From the NCBI GenBank assembly GCA_011052255.1, contig DRJJ01000329.1, positions 1-22,802 on the forward strand: a DNA stretch of 22,802 bases. The letters are read 5' to 3'. The first letter of the stretch is position 1, and each line of letters opens with the position of its first letter. Positions 7,818-16,162 of the stretch are shown here, piece by piece. The translations under genes and the position numbers were made by a program. The notes beneath the pieces were generated by a model. It had not been told where the DNA came from. It worked only from the letters and a program-made list of their open reading frames with translations, and did not search any database. This DNA is from Gammaproteobacteria bacterium (GTDB lineage: Bacteria; Pseudomonadota; Gammaproteobacteria; DRJJ01).

Positions 7818-10301
7818 TTAACCTGTCTGTTGTCTGGATAGAGGTTTCACTGGTTGTTCTGATTCAGAAGCTTGCAAATCAAGGTGTGCATCAAAGTCAT
7901 CCACCTGTATTACCGCCAGACGTGCCTGGTTGGCCAGATCGACCCAATCAGCCTCCTGTTCAGTAATAATATTCAGTGTGCAGGCTTGTTCCAGCAGCTC
8001 TTTCTGTTCCAGATTGCCTGCCAGCTGGCCTGATTTCCGGGCTTTACGCAAACGTTTCTCAATCGGCTCTGCGCGCACGGCCTTGATCAACGCATCATCC
8101 AGTCTACCCAGTGGTTCCGAGATGTTATCAGGGATATATATTCCTGTAGTCAGACGGTCACGACAGTCTGATGGCGCAAGGATACATTGTGCAACCTGTT
8201 GACCCAATTTGTCATTAGGTGCACGACCATGACGGCCAAATGGAAAGATCAGTCTGCGCATGATCCACGCCAGTGGTCGTACCGGAAAGTTACGTAATAA
8301 CTCTTCCAGGCGTAACTGAATAATGTAAATGGATTCCTCACAACACCAATCCAGCAGCACCCGGTCTTCCACCTGCCGGCCCTGTCGTTCAAAGCGGTGT
8401 ATCACAGCAGAGGCGATGTAAAGATGGCTGAGTACATCGGCCAGCCTGCCGGACAGTTTTTCACGTCGTTTGAGATCACCACCCATACTCAACATGGCCA
8501 GGTCGGCACTCATTGCAAAAGCGGCGGACCAGCGCGTTAGTTTTTGCAGATGTCTGTGTGACGGACCGGATGTGCCGGTGAATACCAGACGCGCACTGGT
8601 GATGCCGAGGAACAGGCTGCGCACAACATTGCTCATGCTGAAGCCGAGATGTGCGAACAGGGCGTTATCGAAGGTACGCAGTCCTCGTTTGGTGTCTTCG
8701 TCACGTGCGGCCTGCATTTCGGTAAGTACATATGGATGGCAGCGTACGGCACCCTGGCCGAAGATAATCAGACTGCGAGTGAGAATGTTTGCACCCTCAA
8801 CCGTAATACTGATAGGTACAGCCTGGTAAACGCGAGCCATAAAGTTGGATGGTCCCATACAGATAGCGGCGCCCCCCTGAATATCCATACCGTCATCAAC
8901 GATCTTGCGCATATGTTCGGTCATGTTGTATTTGACGATTGCAGAGATTACCGAAGGTTGCTCGCCAAGGTCCAGCGCAGTAGTGGTTAACTGTCGGGTC
9001 GCATCCAACAGGTAGGTGTAACCGGCAATACGTGCCAGCGGCTCTTCTATGCCCTCGAATTTACCAATCGGCATATTAAACTGACGACGTACTCTGGCAT
9101 ATGCGCCAATTCCGCGGCTTAGCAGTTTACCTGCACCCGTGCTGAGTCCCGGCAGTGAAATGGATCGACCTGCGGCAAGACATTGCATCAGCATGCTCCA
9201 GCCCTGGCCAATGCGCTCCTGCCCACCGATAATCCAGTCCATCGGAATAAACACATCATGACCATAGTTAGGACCATTCTGGAACGCGGCATTCAACGGG
9301 TAATGTCGACGACCAATTTCCACGCCTTCTGTATCGGTTGGAATCAGTGCAAGCGTAATACCCAGATCTGTCTGTTCGCCCAGCAAGCGGTCAGGGTCAT
9401 ACAGTTTGAATGCCAGTCCCAGTACCGTTGCGACCGGTCCAAGTGTGATATATCGTTTGTTCCAGTTAAGCCGGATGCCCAGCACCTGCTCGCCTTTATG
9501 TTCGCCTTTGCATATGACGCCCGTGTCGGGCATGGCGCCGGCATCACTACCTGCTTCGGGGCCGGTCAGCGCAAAGCAGGGCACTTCCTCGCCCCGGGCC
9601 AGGCGTGGCAAATAGTGTTGTTTTTGTTCATCCGTACCATAGCGTAACAATAGTTCGGCTGGCCCCAGTGAATTGGGAACCATCACCGTAACGCCCGCAC
9701 TGATGCTACGGCTGGCAACTTTGATCACCACATCGGAATGAGCGGTGTGTGAAAAGCCCAGACCACCGTATTCGGTGGGGATTATCATGCCAAAGAAGCC
9801 TTTCTTCTTTAAAAAGTCCCACACCGGTTGTGGCAGGTCGTGTAACTGGTGGGTAATTTCCCAGTCATTGATCAATGCGCACAGCTCGTCTGTCGGTCCA
9901 TCCAGAAAATCACGCTCTTCCTTACTGAGCTCGTGTACAGGCACATCAAGCAGTTTGCGCCAGTGCGGGTTACCGCTGAACAATTCACGATCCCACCATA
10001 CTGTGCCAGCTTCCAGCGCTTCTTTTTCGGTGCTGGACATGGGCGGCAGGACTTTTTTGAAAATAGCAAATGCAGGAGCGCTGAAAATGTTTCGACGCAC
10101 AGGAAAGACACACAACGGAACAAATACAGCCAGCCAGCCAATGATAGCGGTTGTTTGCAGGGCCGTGCGAGATGGGTCCATATAAACCCAGATAGACTGC
10201 ACAGCCAGCAGGCTTAACGCCCAGATCCAGAGATTAACCCTGTGATAGAACATTATCCCTGCAAGCACCAGGAAAGTAACAATCCAGAGTGTTGTAATCA
10301 T
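7818..10301 (-). CDS. fadE: Acyl-CoA dehydrogenase, FadE type, membrane-associated
   Basis: At 827 residues this is the large FadE form, close to the 814 of E. coli, rather than the 380-residue soluble dehydrogenase. Hydrophobic helices at about 4-18, 25-40 and 51-68 should anchor it to the inner membrane. The dehydrogenase core follows: FALTGPEAGSDAGAMPD (FAD and substrate loop, about 243-259), SLPGLSTGAGKLLSRGIGAY, DIQGGAAICMGP (473-484), and ITVEGANILTRS with Glu502 as the probable catalytic base. A FadE-specific C-terminal region of about 250 residues completes it. It performs the first, FAD-dependent oxidation of acyl-CoA. AAGGAG lies seven bases before the ATG. It is second in the operon, 19 bp after the papain-like gene. 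Confidence 0.96.
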   Translation of the reverse strand: MITTLWIVTFLVLAGIMFYHRVNLWIWALSLLAVQSIWVYMDPSRTALQTTAIIGWLAVFVPLCVFPVRRNIFSAPAFAIFKKVLPPMSSTEKEALEAGTVWWDRELFSGNPHWRKLLDVPVHELSKEERDFLDGPTDELCALINDWEITHQLHDLPQPVWDFLKKKGFFGMIIPTEYGGLGFSHTAHSDVVIKVASRSISAGVTVMVPNSLGPAELLLRYGTDEQKQHYLPRLARGEEVPCFALTGPEAGSDAGAMPDTGVICKGEHKGEQVLGIRLNWNKRYITLGPVATVLGLAFKLYDPDRLLGEQTDLGITLALIPTDTEGVEIGRRHYPLNAAFQNGPNYGHDVFIPMDWIIGGQERIGQGWSMLMQCLAAGRSISLPGLSTGAGKLLSRGIGAYARVRRQFNMPIGKFEGIEEPLARIAGYTYLLDATRQLTTTALDLGEQPSVISAIVKYNMTEHMRKIVDDGMDIQGGAAICMGPSNFMARVYQAVPISITVEGANILTRSLIIFGQGAVRCHPYVLTEMQAARDEDTKRGLRTFDNALFAHLGFSMSNVVRSLFLGITSARLVFTGTSGPSHRHLQKLTRWSAAFAMSADLAMLSMGGDLKRREKLSGRLADVLSHLYIASAVIHRFERQGRQVEDRVLLDWCCEESIYIIQLRLEELLRNFPVRPLAWIMRRLIFPFGRHGRAPNDKLGQQVAQCILAPSDCRDRLTTGIYIPDNISEPLGRLDDALIKAVRAEPIEKRLRKARKSGQLAGNLEQKELLEQACTLNIITEQEADWVDLANQARLAVIQVDDFDAHLDLQASESEQPVKPLSRQQTG

Positions 10302-10320
10302 TTTCTGTTCTCCTTATAAA

Positions 10321-11280
10321 TCAAGTCTTACCATCTTCCTTTTTCCCAATCAGCGCCATCAGGGAGTGTACGCTGGCGTACCGTTTCAGCCGCCACTTTT
10401 CTGTATCTTCGGGTGTGTCGGCGTCATCTTCTTCATTATCAGTCAGGGCATGAGAAAGGTCATCATTTGGGATGTAACAATCATTTTCATCATTACATAT
10501 GATGCCTTCTTTACTCCATGGTAATTTGCGATAGATTTCCATGTCTTCCAGTCCCAGATAGGCGTACTTGATAATGTCAAAATAGGGTGAATAATCAAAA
10601 TCTGAGGGCGTATACAATCTGAAGTTGCGCCTGAACAGGGTAACCCGGCCTTCCTTGCCATGTGAGATAACCGGTAATATCGGGTAATGAACAGATGAGA
10701 AAGAGGCAGCAATCAGTGATGAGCAGACACTCCGGGTAGGTATGCCGGCATTATGCTGAAACAGGCTGGAACGCCAGCGGCGCGGTACAATTCCATAAGG
10801 TAACACAAAGCGAGCCAGGTCCAGTAACTGACGTACATCATAGTCACAACCGAGGTGACGTACAGCAAAGGCGATTACTTTACCGGCATCGTTTCGGGAC
10901 AGGCCTTTTGGCCGGCATATACGCAAGTGGTCGTTCTTGTATACTTCCAGGGGTTTAATCACGGTGCCTTCACCCATCAATGCCTCGAGGATGAGCTGGT
11001 CTGAAGGGTCTCCATCATAAATAAACTTGATATGTTCGCGTGTGGTTTCATCTTCAATGTCATGAATGCGCCCCAGGTAAATAGCAGCATGTGTCCAGGG
11101 GCTTTGGCTTATGGTTTTGATGACATCACTCACCCGACTGCGGCCCTCCACCAGTAATACATCACAGGGACGTATTTCATAGCAGATACGCTCAAAATCA
11201 CACATGGGTGCGCCGATAGACTCACGTTCATGAGTCAGCCAGCTTGTTATGCCATTACCAATCCATTTTCGTAAACCCAC
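10321..11280 (-). CDS. Permuted papain-like (YiiX / peptidase C92, NlpC/P60 superfamily) protein
   Basis: The 319-residue protein begins at a GTG (11280-11278) preceded by a G6 run at ribosome-site spacing. Its motif order is that of permuted NlpC/P60 enzymes: RPCDVLLVEGRS at the domain start, then His64 in SPWTHAAIYLG, an acidic ILEALMGEG, and the cysteine late, Cys186 in SVCSSLIAASF. Such proteins (YiiX, YaeF and viral G6-like relatives) are thought to hydrolyse amide or acyl bonds, often with lipids. The true substrate is unknown. There is no signal peptide. The C-terminal third is acidic (DDLSHALTDNEEDDAD) and does not look like a domain. Its position as first gene of the beta-oxidation operon suggests that it releases or handles acyl groups feeding the pathway. 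That is inference. Confidence 0.8.
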   Translation of the reverse strand: MGLRKWIGNGITSWLTHERESIGAPMCDFERICYEIRPCDVLLVEGRSRVSDVIKTISQSPWTHAAIYLGRIHDIEDETTREHIKFIYDGDPSDQLILEALMGEGTVIKPLEVYKNDHLRICRPKGLSRNDAGKVIAFAVRHLGCDYDVRQLLDLARFVLPYGIVPRRWRSSLFQHNAGIPTRSVCSSLIAASFSSVHYPILPVISHGKEGRVTLFRRNFRLYTPSDFDYSPYFDIIKYAYLGLEDMEIYRKLPWSKEGIICNDENDCYIPNDDLSHALTDNEEDDADTPEDTEKWRLKRYASVHSLMALIGKKEDGKT

Positions 11281-11312
11281 ATAACCCCCCGTTTGTTTCT
11301 GGAAGACGGCGC

Positions 11313-11330
11313 TCTATATACCAATATAGA
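11313..11330. promoter_or_regulatory. Inverted repeat overlapping the probable promoter of the beta-oxidation operon
   Basis: TCTATAT-ACCA-ATATAGA is a perfect 7-bp inverted repeat lying 33 bp upstream of the GTG start of the operon's first gene. On the minus strand TTGACC, about 17-20 bases upstream of TCTATATT, forms a plausible sigma-70 promoter whose -10 lies in the repeat. That is a common position for a repressor operator. No regulator gene lies next to it, and it does not match the FadR or PsrA sites I know. Confidence 0.4.
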
Positions 11331-11504
11331 CAAACTAATCTGTGTTTAGGTCAATCATCAGCATGCCCGGAGTGTCATCTATATCAATAAGTATCGTTCA
11401 TAATGCTGTAAAAACTATAAGGAGAAATCTAATCATTAATATAATTAATAAAAACATATAGTTAAATAAAACATATAATGTAAATTATGATATTAGATCA
11501 GCAT

Positions 11505-12611
11505 TCAAAGGCAAGCCATAGCCTGTTCAATTAATGACCGATCGGTGTAGAAATGTGGTGAAAATCGAATACCGCCACCACGTGGTACACAGATCACACC
11601 GGCACTACTGATTTTTTTATATACGGACTCTACAGTCTGCTTGAGTGGCCGGAAGGTAACGATGCCGGATAGTCTCTCGGCACGGGGGTCGGATATCAGT
11701 TCCAGCCCTGAATCAGCCTCGATTTGCTGACATAACCAGCGACTGTTCTCAAGAACCTGGCTTTCGATACTATCCATACCCACTTCATCAATTAAGGACA
11801 AACTGGCCTCGGTTGCGTAAACACCCAGTGTATTCGGGCTGCCACACTCAAATCGGCGCGCGCTACTGGCAGGTAGCCAGTCAGTACGACTGAAATCCCC
11901 CATTTGTTCTACCATATGCCAGCCAAACTGAGATAGTTTAAGTCGCTCACGTGCTGCAGGTTTACTGTAGAACAGGGCCAGGCCCTCGGGACCCAGCATC
12001 CATTTATGCGCATCGGCAACGATAAAATCAGCCTGGCATTGCTGCGTGTCAAAACGTAGTGCACCCAGTTGCTGGATAGCATCCACGCAGAATAGAATAC
12101 TCCGTTTATTACAGGCAACGCCCAGTACTTCCAGTAATAAACGCAACCCGGTTGCATACTGTACCGCGCTTACGGACAGTAAGCGGGTACGACCGTCCAT
12201 CGCAGCAATCAGGGCCGCTTCAGGATCAGGGCACTGGATATCAATTTGTCTGACATCAACGCCAAGCGGACAAAGCGATTCCCAGACAATGCGGTTAGAC
12301 GGGAACTCGTTTGCCGGGATAACTACATTGTCACCATCCTGCCAGTCGATGCCATAGGCAATAACCGATAGTCCTTCGGATGTATTTTTCAGTAACGCTA
12401 TATCGTCAGTTGACGAGGCATTGACCAGACGAGACATGCGTTCGCGCAGACGGTTTTCAGTCTGGACCCATTCCAGATAACCGAGCGAACCCTGTGTATA
12501 ATTTTCGTTAGCGAAGTTGCTTACAGCCTTGACTGTACGAGCAGGCCAGGGTGAAACGGCGGCATGATTGAGATGGATAATATTTTTGTCCAGCTGAAAC
12601 TCTGGGTGCAT
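11505..12611 (-). CDS. PLP-dependent class V aminotransferase (cysteine desulfurase/selenocysteine lyase-like)
   Basis: This 368-residue enzyme has the fold-type I pattern: LNHAAVSPWP near the N-terminus (the family's usual LNNA-type start), NTSEGLSVIAYGI (phosphate loop), CVDAIQQLGALRFD (the Asp that pairs with the PLP nitrogen), VADAHKWMLGPEG with the Schiff-base Lys203, and RFECGSPNTLGVYA. The C-terminal small domain ends in GGGIRFSPHFYTDRSLIEQAM. A loop cysteine typical of dedicated IscS/SufS desulfurases is not evident, so I call it only a class V aminotransferase of unknown substrate. It stands alone, separated by about 220 bp from the downstream operon and by about 200 bp from the divergent genes. 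No clear ribosome site precedes the ATG. Confidence 0.88.
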   Translation of the reverse strand: MHPEFQLDKNIIHLNHAAVSPWPARTVKAVSNFANENYTQGSLGYLEWVQTENRLRERMSRLVNASSTDDIALLKNTSEGLSVIAYGIDWQDGDNVVIPANEFPSNRIVWESLCPLGVDVRQIDIQCPDPEAALIAAMDGRTRLLSVSAVQYATGLRLLLEVLGVACNKRSILFCVDAIQQLGALRFDTQQCQADFIVADAHKWMLGPEGLALFYSKPAARERLKLSQFGWHMVEQMGDFSRTDWLPASSARRFECGSPNTLGVYATEASLSLIDEVGMDSIESQVLENSRWLCQQIEADSGLELISDPRAERLSGIVTFRPLKQTVESVYKKISSAGVICVPRGGGIRFSPHFYTDRSLIEQAMACL

Positions 12612-12815
12612 GGCAGAGGCTTTTTGTTAGTGTAGTCAGGGTAATATAGATAAATGCACAATAGAGTACAACACGTGCATTAAACCGCTCAAAATACGTG
12701 GTAGCATGGGGACACCGCAGACTACTACTGTGAGGATGAAAATAGATTCGCCAGGCCATGTTCGTGTATGGTTGCAGGATGCCACGTATTGCAGACGTCA
12801 TCAAGGAGGAAGGAC

Positions 12816-13169
12816 ATGGGTATCGCAACAGAGACGATCATCATACTGGTTATTATTCTGCATCTGTATTTCTTATTGCTGGAAATGTTTTTGTGGGAAA
12901 AGCCATATGGAAGAAAGATATTTGGATTAAACCGGCAATTTGCGGTTGAATCAAAGGCTATGGCTGCCAATCAGGGGCTGTATAATGGGTTTCTGGCAGC
13001 AGGCCTGATCTGGGGCATGCTTGCAGGGCCGGCAGCAGTATCCATACTCACTTTTTTTCTTATTTGTATTATTATTGCGGGCATTTTTGGTGGACTGACG
13101 GTTAGCAGTAAAATAATCTGGATACAGGCGCTGCCGGCTGCCGCTGGTCTGATGCTGGTATTGTTGTAA
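12816..13169 (+). CDS. DUF1304-like small integral membrane protein
   Basis: ATG at 12816 follows a very strong ribosome site (AAGGAGGAAGGAC). A longer frame opening at 12768 is unlikely. The 117-residue product is almost wholly hydrophobic, with four predicted helices: about 5-25, 51-70, 72-92 and 99-117. The pattern TIIILVIILHLYFLLLEMFLW followed by NQGLYNGFLAAGLIWG is characteristic of DUF1304 proteins. Function is unknown. It is followed 28 bp later by another small gene in the same direction. Confidence 0.8.
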   Translation: MGIATETIIILVIILHLYFLLLEMFLWEKPYGRKIFGLNRQFAVESKAMAANQGLYNGFLAAGLIWGMLAGPAAVSILTFFLICIIIAGIFGGLTVSSKIIWIQALPAAAGLMLVLL

Positions 13170-13197
13170 ATTGGTTTGTTACCCATACGGAAACCTG

Positions 13198-13464
13198 ATG
13201 AAAAAATACAAACACGAAGCCGATCTGGTTAAGGAAGCGATTAGAGTAGGGATGATTTACGCCGAGAAACGGGGCGTTGCAAAATTTGAGGCTACTGATT
13301 CTGCAAAAAATAAAATCGAATACATCTATAAATTACTCGTGCATGACAAACTCATGCAGCCTCTGGTCATAGGCCAGCAGGATCTGCCGCATATCAAGCA
13401 TAAGTTGTCTGTATGGATAGCAAAACAACTTCCTGCTGACCATCCTTTATTAAAGGATCATTGA
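13198..13464 (+). CDS. DUF5062-like small cytoplasmic protein
   Basis: The 88-residue product starts at ATG 13198. The frame is open nine codons further upstream from a TTG, but that extension is not family-like. The segments EADLVKEAIRVGMIYAEKRG, YIYKLLVHDKLMQPL and a C-terminal KHKLSVWIAKQLPADHPLL resemble, from memory, the DUF5062 family of marine gammaproteobacteria. The protein is charged and probably all-helical, with no signal or membrane segment. Function is unknown. It may share a transcript with the DUF1304-like gene. It ends 41 bp from the convergent fpr gene, with no obvious hairpin between. Confidence 0.75.
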   Translation: MKKYKHEADLVKEAIRVGMIYAEKRGVAKFEATDSAKNKIEYIYKLLVHDKLMQPLVIGQQDLPHIKHKLSVWIAKQLPADHPLLKDH

Positions 13465-13505
13465 TTAATTCTGTTTGGTCAGAAGCAATCTGAGGTTTCC
13501 CATAA

Positions 13506-14249
13506 TCAGTAGTACTTCTCTGTAGCAATATGGCCAGGTTCGCGTCGCAAATGACGACGCATACTGCGTGCTTCAAGCAGGGTTTTCACATTGCTAATCA
13601 TATCGGCATTGCCACATAACATGACATGACTTGTGTCGGCCGACAATTCTACGCCAGCGTGTTGTTCGAATTCTCCGCTTTCTATACTGGTGGTCATGCG
13701 GGTGTTAATCGTACCCGTTGCTTTTTCGCGGGTAACAAACGGAACAAAGCAGAATTGATCGGGATGTTGCTGCTGCAGGGCTTCAAAATCGGTTCGATAG
13801 GCCAGTTTTTCCGGTGTTTTGACAGAATAACCCAGTATAATCTTTTTAAAACGTTCCCATGGTTCAGCTGTTTTCAGAATAGACAGGAAAGGTCCTATAC
13901 CGGTACCGGTTGCGAGTAACCACAAGTGGGGTACATCAGGTACTTCATTCACAGTCAGAAAGCCGGCAGTACGGTCAGCAACCTGTATGCTGTCACCTTC
14001 TTTCAAAGCCGCCAGTCGAGGGCTTAATATGCCATTTTCTACCGTGTTAAAATGAATTTCCAGTAGTGGCTCTTGCGGTGTGTTGACCAATGAATAGGGG
14101 CGGGCAACCTGTTCATTGTCGATATCCAGTGCCACGCGTATAAACTGGCCAGCAGTAAAGTCAACTGGATCGGTTTTTATTTTAAGCGAAAACAGGTCAT
14201 CACACCATTGACGGTTTTCAATAATAGTGCCTTGTAACCATGTAGCCAT
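13506..14249 (-). CDS. fpr: Ferredoxin/flavodoxin-NADP+ reductase
   Basis: The 247-residue flavoprotein has the FAD-binding RPYSLVN motif (residues 50-56), the NADP-binding ATGTGIGPFLS (113-123), the CGNADMI motif near the C-terminus, and the terminal HLRREPGHIATEKYY, very like the bacterial Fpr tail with its final aromatic residue. It moves electrons between NADPH and ferredoxin or flavodoxin, supporting Fe-S and oxidative-stress enzymes. The gene starts 28 bp after the TSUP transporter stop and probably shares its transcript. A link to sulfur metabolism is possible, because sulfite reduction needs low-potential electrons, but this is inference. Confidence 0.94.
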   Translation of the reverse strand: MATWLQGTIIENRQWCDDLFSLKIKTDPVDFTAGQFIRVALDIDNEQVARPYSLVNTPQEPLLEIHFNTVENGILSPRLAALKEGDSIQVADRTAGFLTVNEVPDVPHLWLLATGTGIGPFLSILKTAEPWERFKKIILGYSVKTPEKLAYRTDFEALQQQHPDQFCFVPFVTREKATGTINTRMTTSIESGEFEQHAGVELSADTSHVMLCGNADMISNVKTLLEARSMRRHLRREPGHIATEKYY

Positions 14250-14277
14250 TTTTATCCCATCTGCTTTAAATCATAAT

Positions 14278-15189
14278 TCAACTCGCGATACCAAGATACC
14301 ACAAGCCGATGAATAATAGCACTATGCAGAGAATGGCCCGTAACCAGGATTCGCGTAAAAATTTACTTAGCAGCGGACCGACAAAGGCACCGATGGCGGT
14401 ACCAGACAATAGTAGCGCCAGTAATGAATAGTCAAGTTCAACACCTAAACGCATATAATTAGCAATAGAGCTTATGGAATGAATCGCGATAGCCAGCGCT
14501 GAAGTCCCTGCTATAATAAACATGGGCAAACGCATGATTATGCTCATGTACGGAACCAGTAAAAATCCTCCGCCAACTCCGAATGCAGAAGATATTATCG
14601 CTATCCCCATGCCTGTGAAAAAAGGCAGCCAGGGATTATAGCTAAAATTTTCTCCGGCAAAGATGAAGTTAATACGATCGAAAGACCAGCTTTGTTGTTT
14701 TACACCAATCGAGCAGGGTGCCCCGCCTTGATCGACAAGATGTTCAAAGTTCAGAGAAGCGCGCAGTGTGTGTTGCTCAGTGACCTGTTTTCGCCCGACA
14801 AGTTGCCAGGCTATCTGTACGACAATGACTAAAACCAGTATACCGAATACGGGTTTGAACAGCTGCATATCAGACAGGTGACTGACCGACAGGGAACTTC
14901 CAATTATTGCGCCAAAAACGCCACCCGCCCCCAGAATCAGCGCCAGACTGATGACTAGTCGCCGCTGTCTGAAGTAGATCGGTACAGCTATCAGCGGGGT
15001 AACCAGAGTGAGTGTCTGCGCCATGGGTTTAACCAGGTTGGCATTCTGTAAACCGAGCACCGATATCAGACCAAATGAGGCCAGAATCCCGCCAGCTGCA
15101 CCAACTGTAGAGAACACAAAGCCAACAAACAATCCCCATACCAGGGGAAGCCAGACAGGAGCAATGATATTAGCGATTTCAAAAGTCAC
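14278..15189 (-). CDS. TSUP-family membrane transporter (TauE/SafE, sulfite/anion exporter-like)
   Basis: The 303-residue protein has about eight membrane helices in two similar halves. Each half begins with the family's glycine-rich helix: FVGFVFSTVGAAGGILASFG near the N-terminus and ISSAFGVGGGFLLVPYMSII in the second half. A soluble loop of roughly 50 residues (about 130-185) separates them, a little longer than usual. TSUP proteins export small sulfur-containing or organic anions. The substrate cannot be read here. The gene is divergent from the two-component system, with 100 bp between them, so the regulator could control it. Confidence 0.88.
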   Translation of the reverse strand: MTFEIANIIAPVWLPLVWGLFVGFVFSTVGAAGGILASFGLISVLGLQNANLVKPMAQTLTLVTPLIAVPIYFRQRRLVISLALILGAGGVFGAIIGSSLSVSHLSDMQLFKPVFGILVLVIVVQIAWQLVGRKQVTEQHTLRASLNFEHLVDQGGAPCSIGVKQQSWSFDRINFIFAGENFSYNPWLPFFTGMGIAIISSAFGVGGGFLLVPYMSIIMRLPMFIIAGTSALAIAIHSISSIANYMRLGVELDYSLLALLLSGTAIGAFVGPLLSKFLRESWLRAILCIVLLFIGLWYLGIAS

Positions 15190-15224
15190 GGCTTATGTAT
15201 TTGTGCTTATTGAGAGAGGAAAAT

Positions 15225-15254
15225 TTGACTATACCCCAAAAGGGGTTCTATTGT
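15225..15254 (+). promoter_or_regulatory. Probable sigma-70 promoter with operator-like inverted repeat for the two-component genes
   Basis: TTGACT (15225-15230) and TATTGT (15249-15254) are separated by 18 bases. The spacer contains the inverted repeat ACCCC-AAAA-GGGGT (15233-15246). A symmetric site between the -35 and -10 is a typical place for a repressor or a MerR-like activator. It lies 35-55 bp before the response regulator start and could also affect the divergent transporter. Confidence 0.45.
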
Positions 15255-15289
15255 TGTTTATTAGTAGAGTAATGTAAAAAGGTAATGGT

Positions 15290-16087
15290 GTGGCTAAAAT
15301 CATATGGGTTGAAGACCAGTCACACTGGATAGACAAATTCCGTGATATCCTGACCAATACAGATCTTGACGGGAAAGCCAATGAGCTAATTATCTATAAA
15401 TCCAGTGAGGCGGCCGGCCAGCAAATAACATTGATGAAAAAAGAAGAAGGCCCGGATCTGGCACTGCTGGATGCCAGTATGAATGGTAATGATCAGGCAG
15501 GGTTTAGCGTATCCAGAGCCTTATTAAAAAAATGGCCAGGCATGCCCATTATCTTTTTTTCTGAATACAGTGGTACCGATATCGAACGAGATGCATTAAC
15601 CGAACATATGGCCAGTGACTTTATAGCCAAGCACCAGAGCAATGTCGAGCAGGTTTTATGCTGGCGGATTCGTGCAGTGCTGCGCCAGCAAGCGATGGGT
15701 GACGGCAGCCTGCAGAGCAGTAGCGATAATGTGCTCAGCAGCGGTGACCTGAAAATGGACCTGGATACCTGGGAGGTGTACTGGAAGGGTGTAAAACTCA
15801 TGAACCCGGACAACCCGAAAAGACCCCTGGCGCCAACGCCGCGTAAGATATTGCGTTGCCTGGTAGAGCGTACACCCAGACCCGTTTCAACCTGGCAGGT
15901 AGCAGAGTATATGGGAGTTGATCCCGACACCTATTCCTATGCAACCTATAGACAACATATTAAAACCTTGCGCAGGGCACTGACGGTGGCCAGTGAACAG
16001 GAAGACTTCATGGAATTGAGCAAGCAAGGTCTTGGTATCATAAGTTGTGGTGAGCAGGGGTCATATTGCTGGAAAGCAATAACTTAA
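15290..16087 (+). CDS. Response regulator with winged-helix (OmpR/PhoB-like) output domain
   Basis: GTG at 15290 is the in-frame start, with AAGG about five bases upstream. The receiver domain (residues 1-125) has the acidic pair Glu8-Asp9, phospho-acceptor Asp61 in ALLDASMNG, Ser91 in IIFFSEYSG and Lys114 in DFIAKHQS, so it should be phosphorylatable. A linker leads to a C-terminal winged helix (about 152-263) with LAPTPRKILRCLVER, STWQVAEYMGV and YATYRQHIKTLRRAL as the recognition region. The 265-residue length is above the usual 225-240. The kinase gene follows 75 bp later on the same strand, so the pair is a complete two-component system. Targets are unknown. The divergent TSUP-fpr genes are the nearest candidates. 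Confidence 0.9.
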   Translation: MAKIIWVEDQSHWIDKFRDILTNTDLDGKANELIIYKSSEAAGQQITLMKKEEGPDLALLDASMNGNDQAGFSVSRALLKKWPGMPIIFFSEYSGTDIERDALTEHMASDFIAKHQSNVEQVLCWRIRAVLRQQAMGDGSLQSSSDNVLSSGDLKMDLDTWEVYWKGVKLMNPDNPKRPLAPTPRKILRCLVERTPRPVSTWQVAEYMGVDPDTYSYATYRQHIKTLRRALTVASEQEDFMELSKQGLGIISCGEQGSYCWKAIT

Positions 16088-16162
16088 GCCTAGATATTTA
16101 AGGATTGCATTGGTTCTCCGACATGTTGGGGGATCAATGTACACCTTGCTAAGGAGCATACG

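Noticed and set aside
11281..11504. FadR or PsrA binding site for the fatty-acid operon
   Set aside because: I looked for the known palindromes of these regulators and found none; only the unrelated TCTATAT repeat is present.
12706..12930. 74-codon plus-strand frame before and into the DUF1304-like gene
   Set aside because: Overlaps the well-supported gene starting at 12816 with its strong ribosome site; composition is not protein-like.
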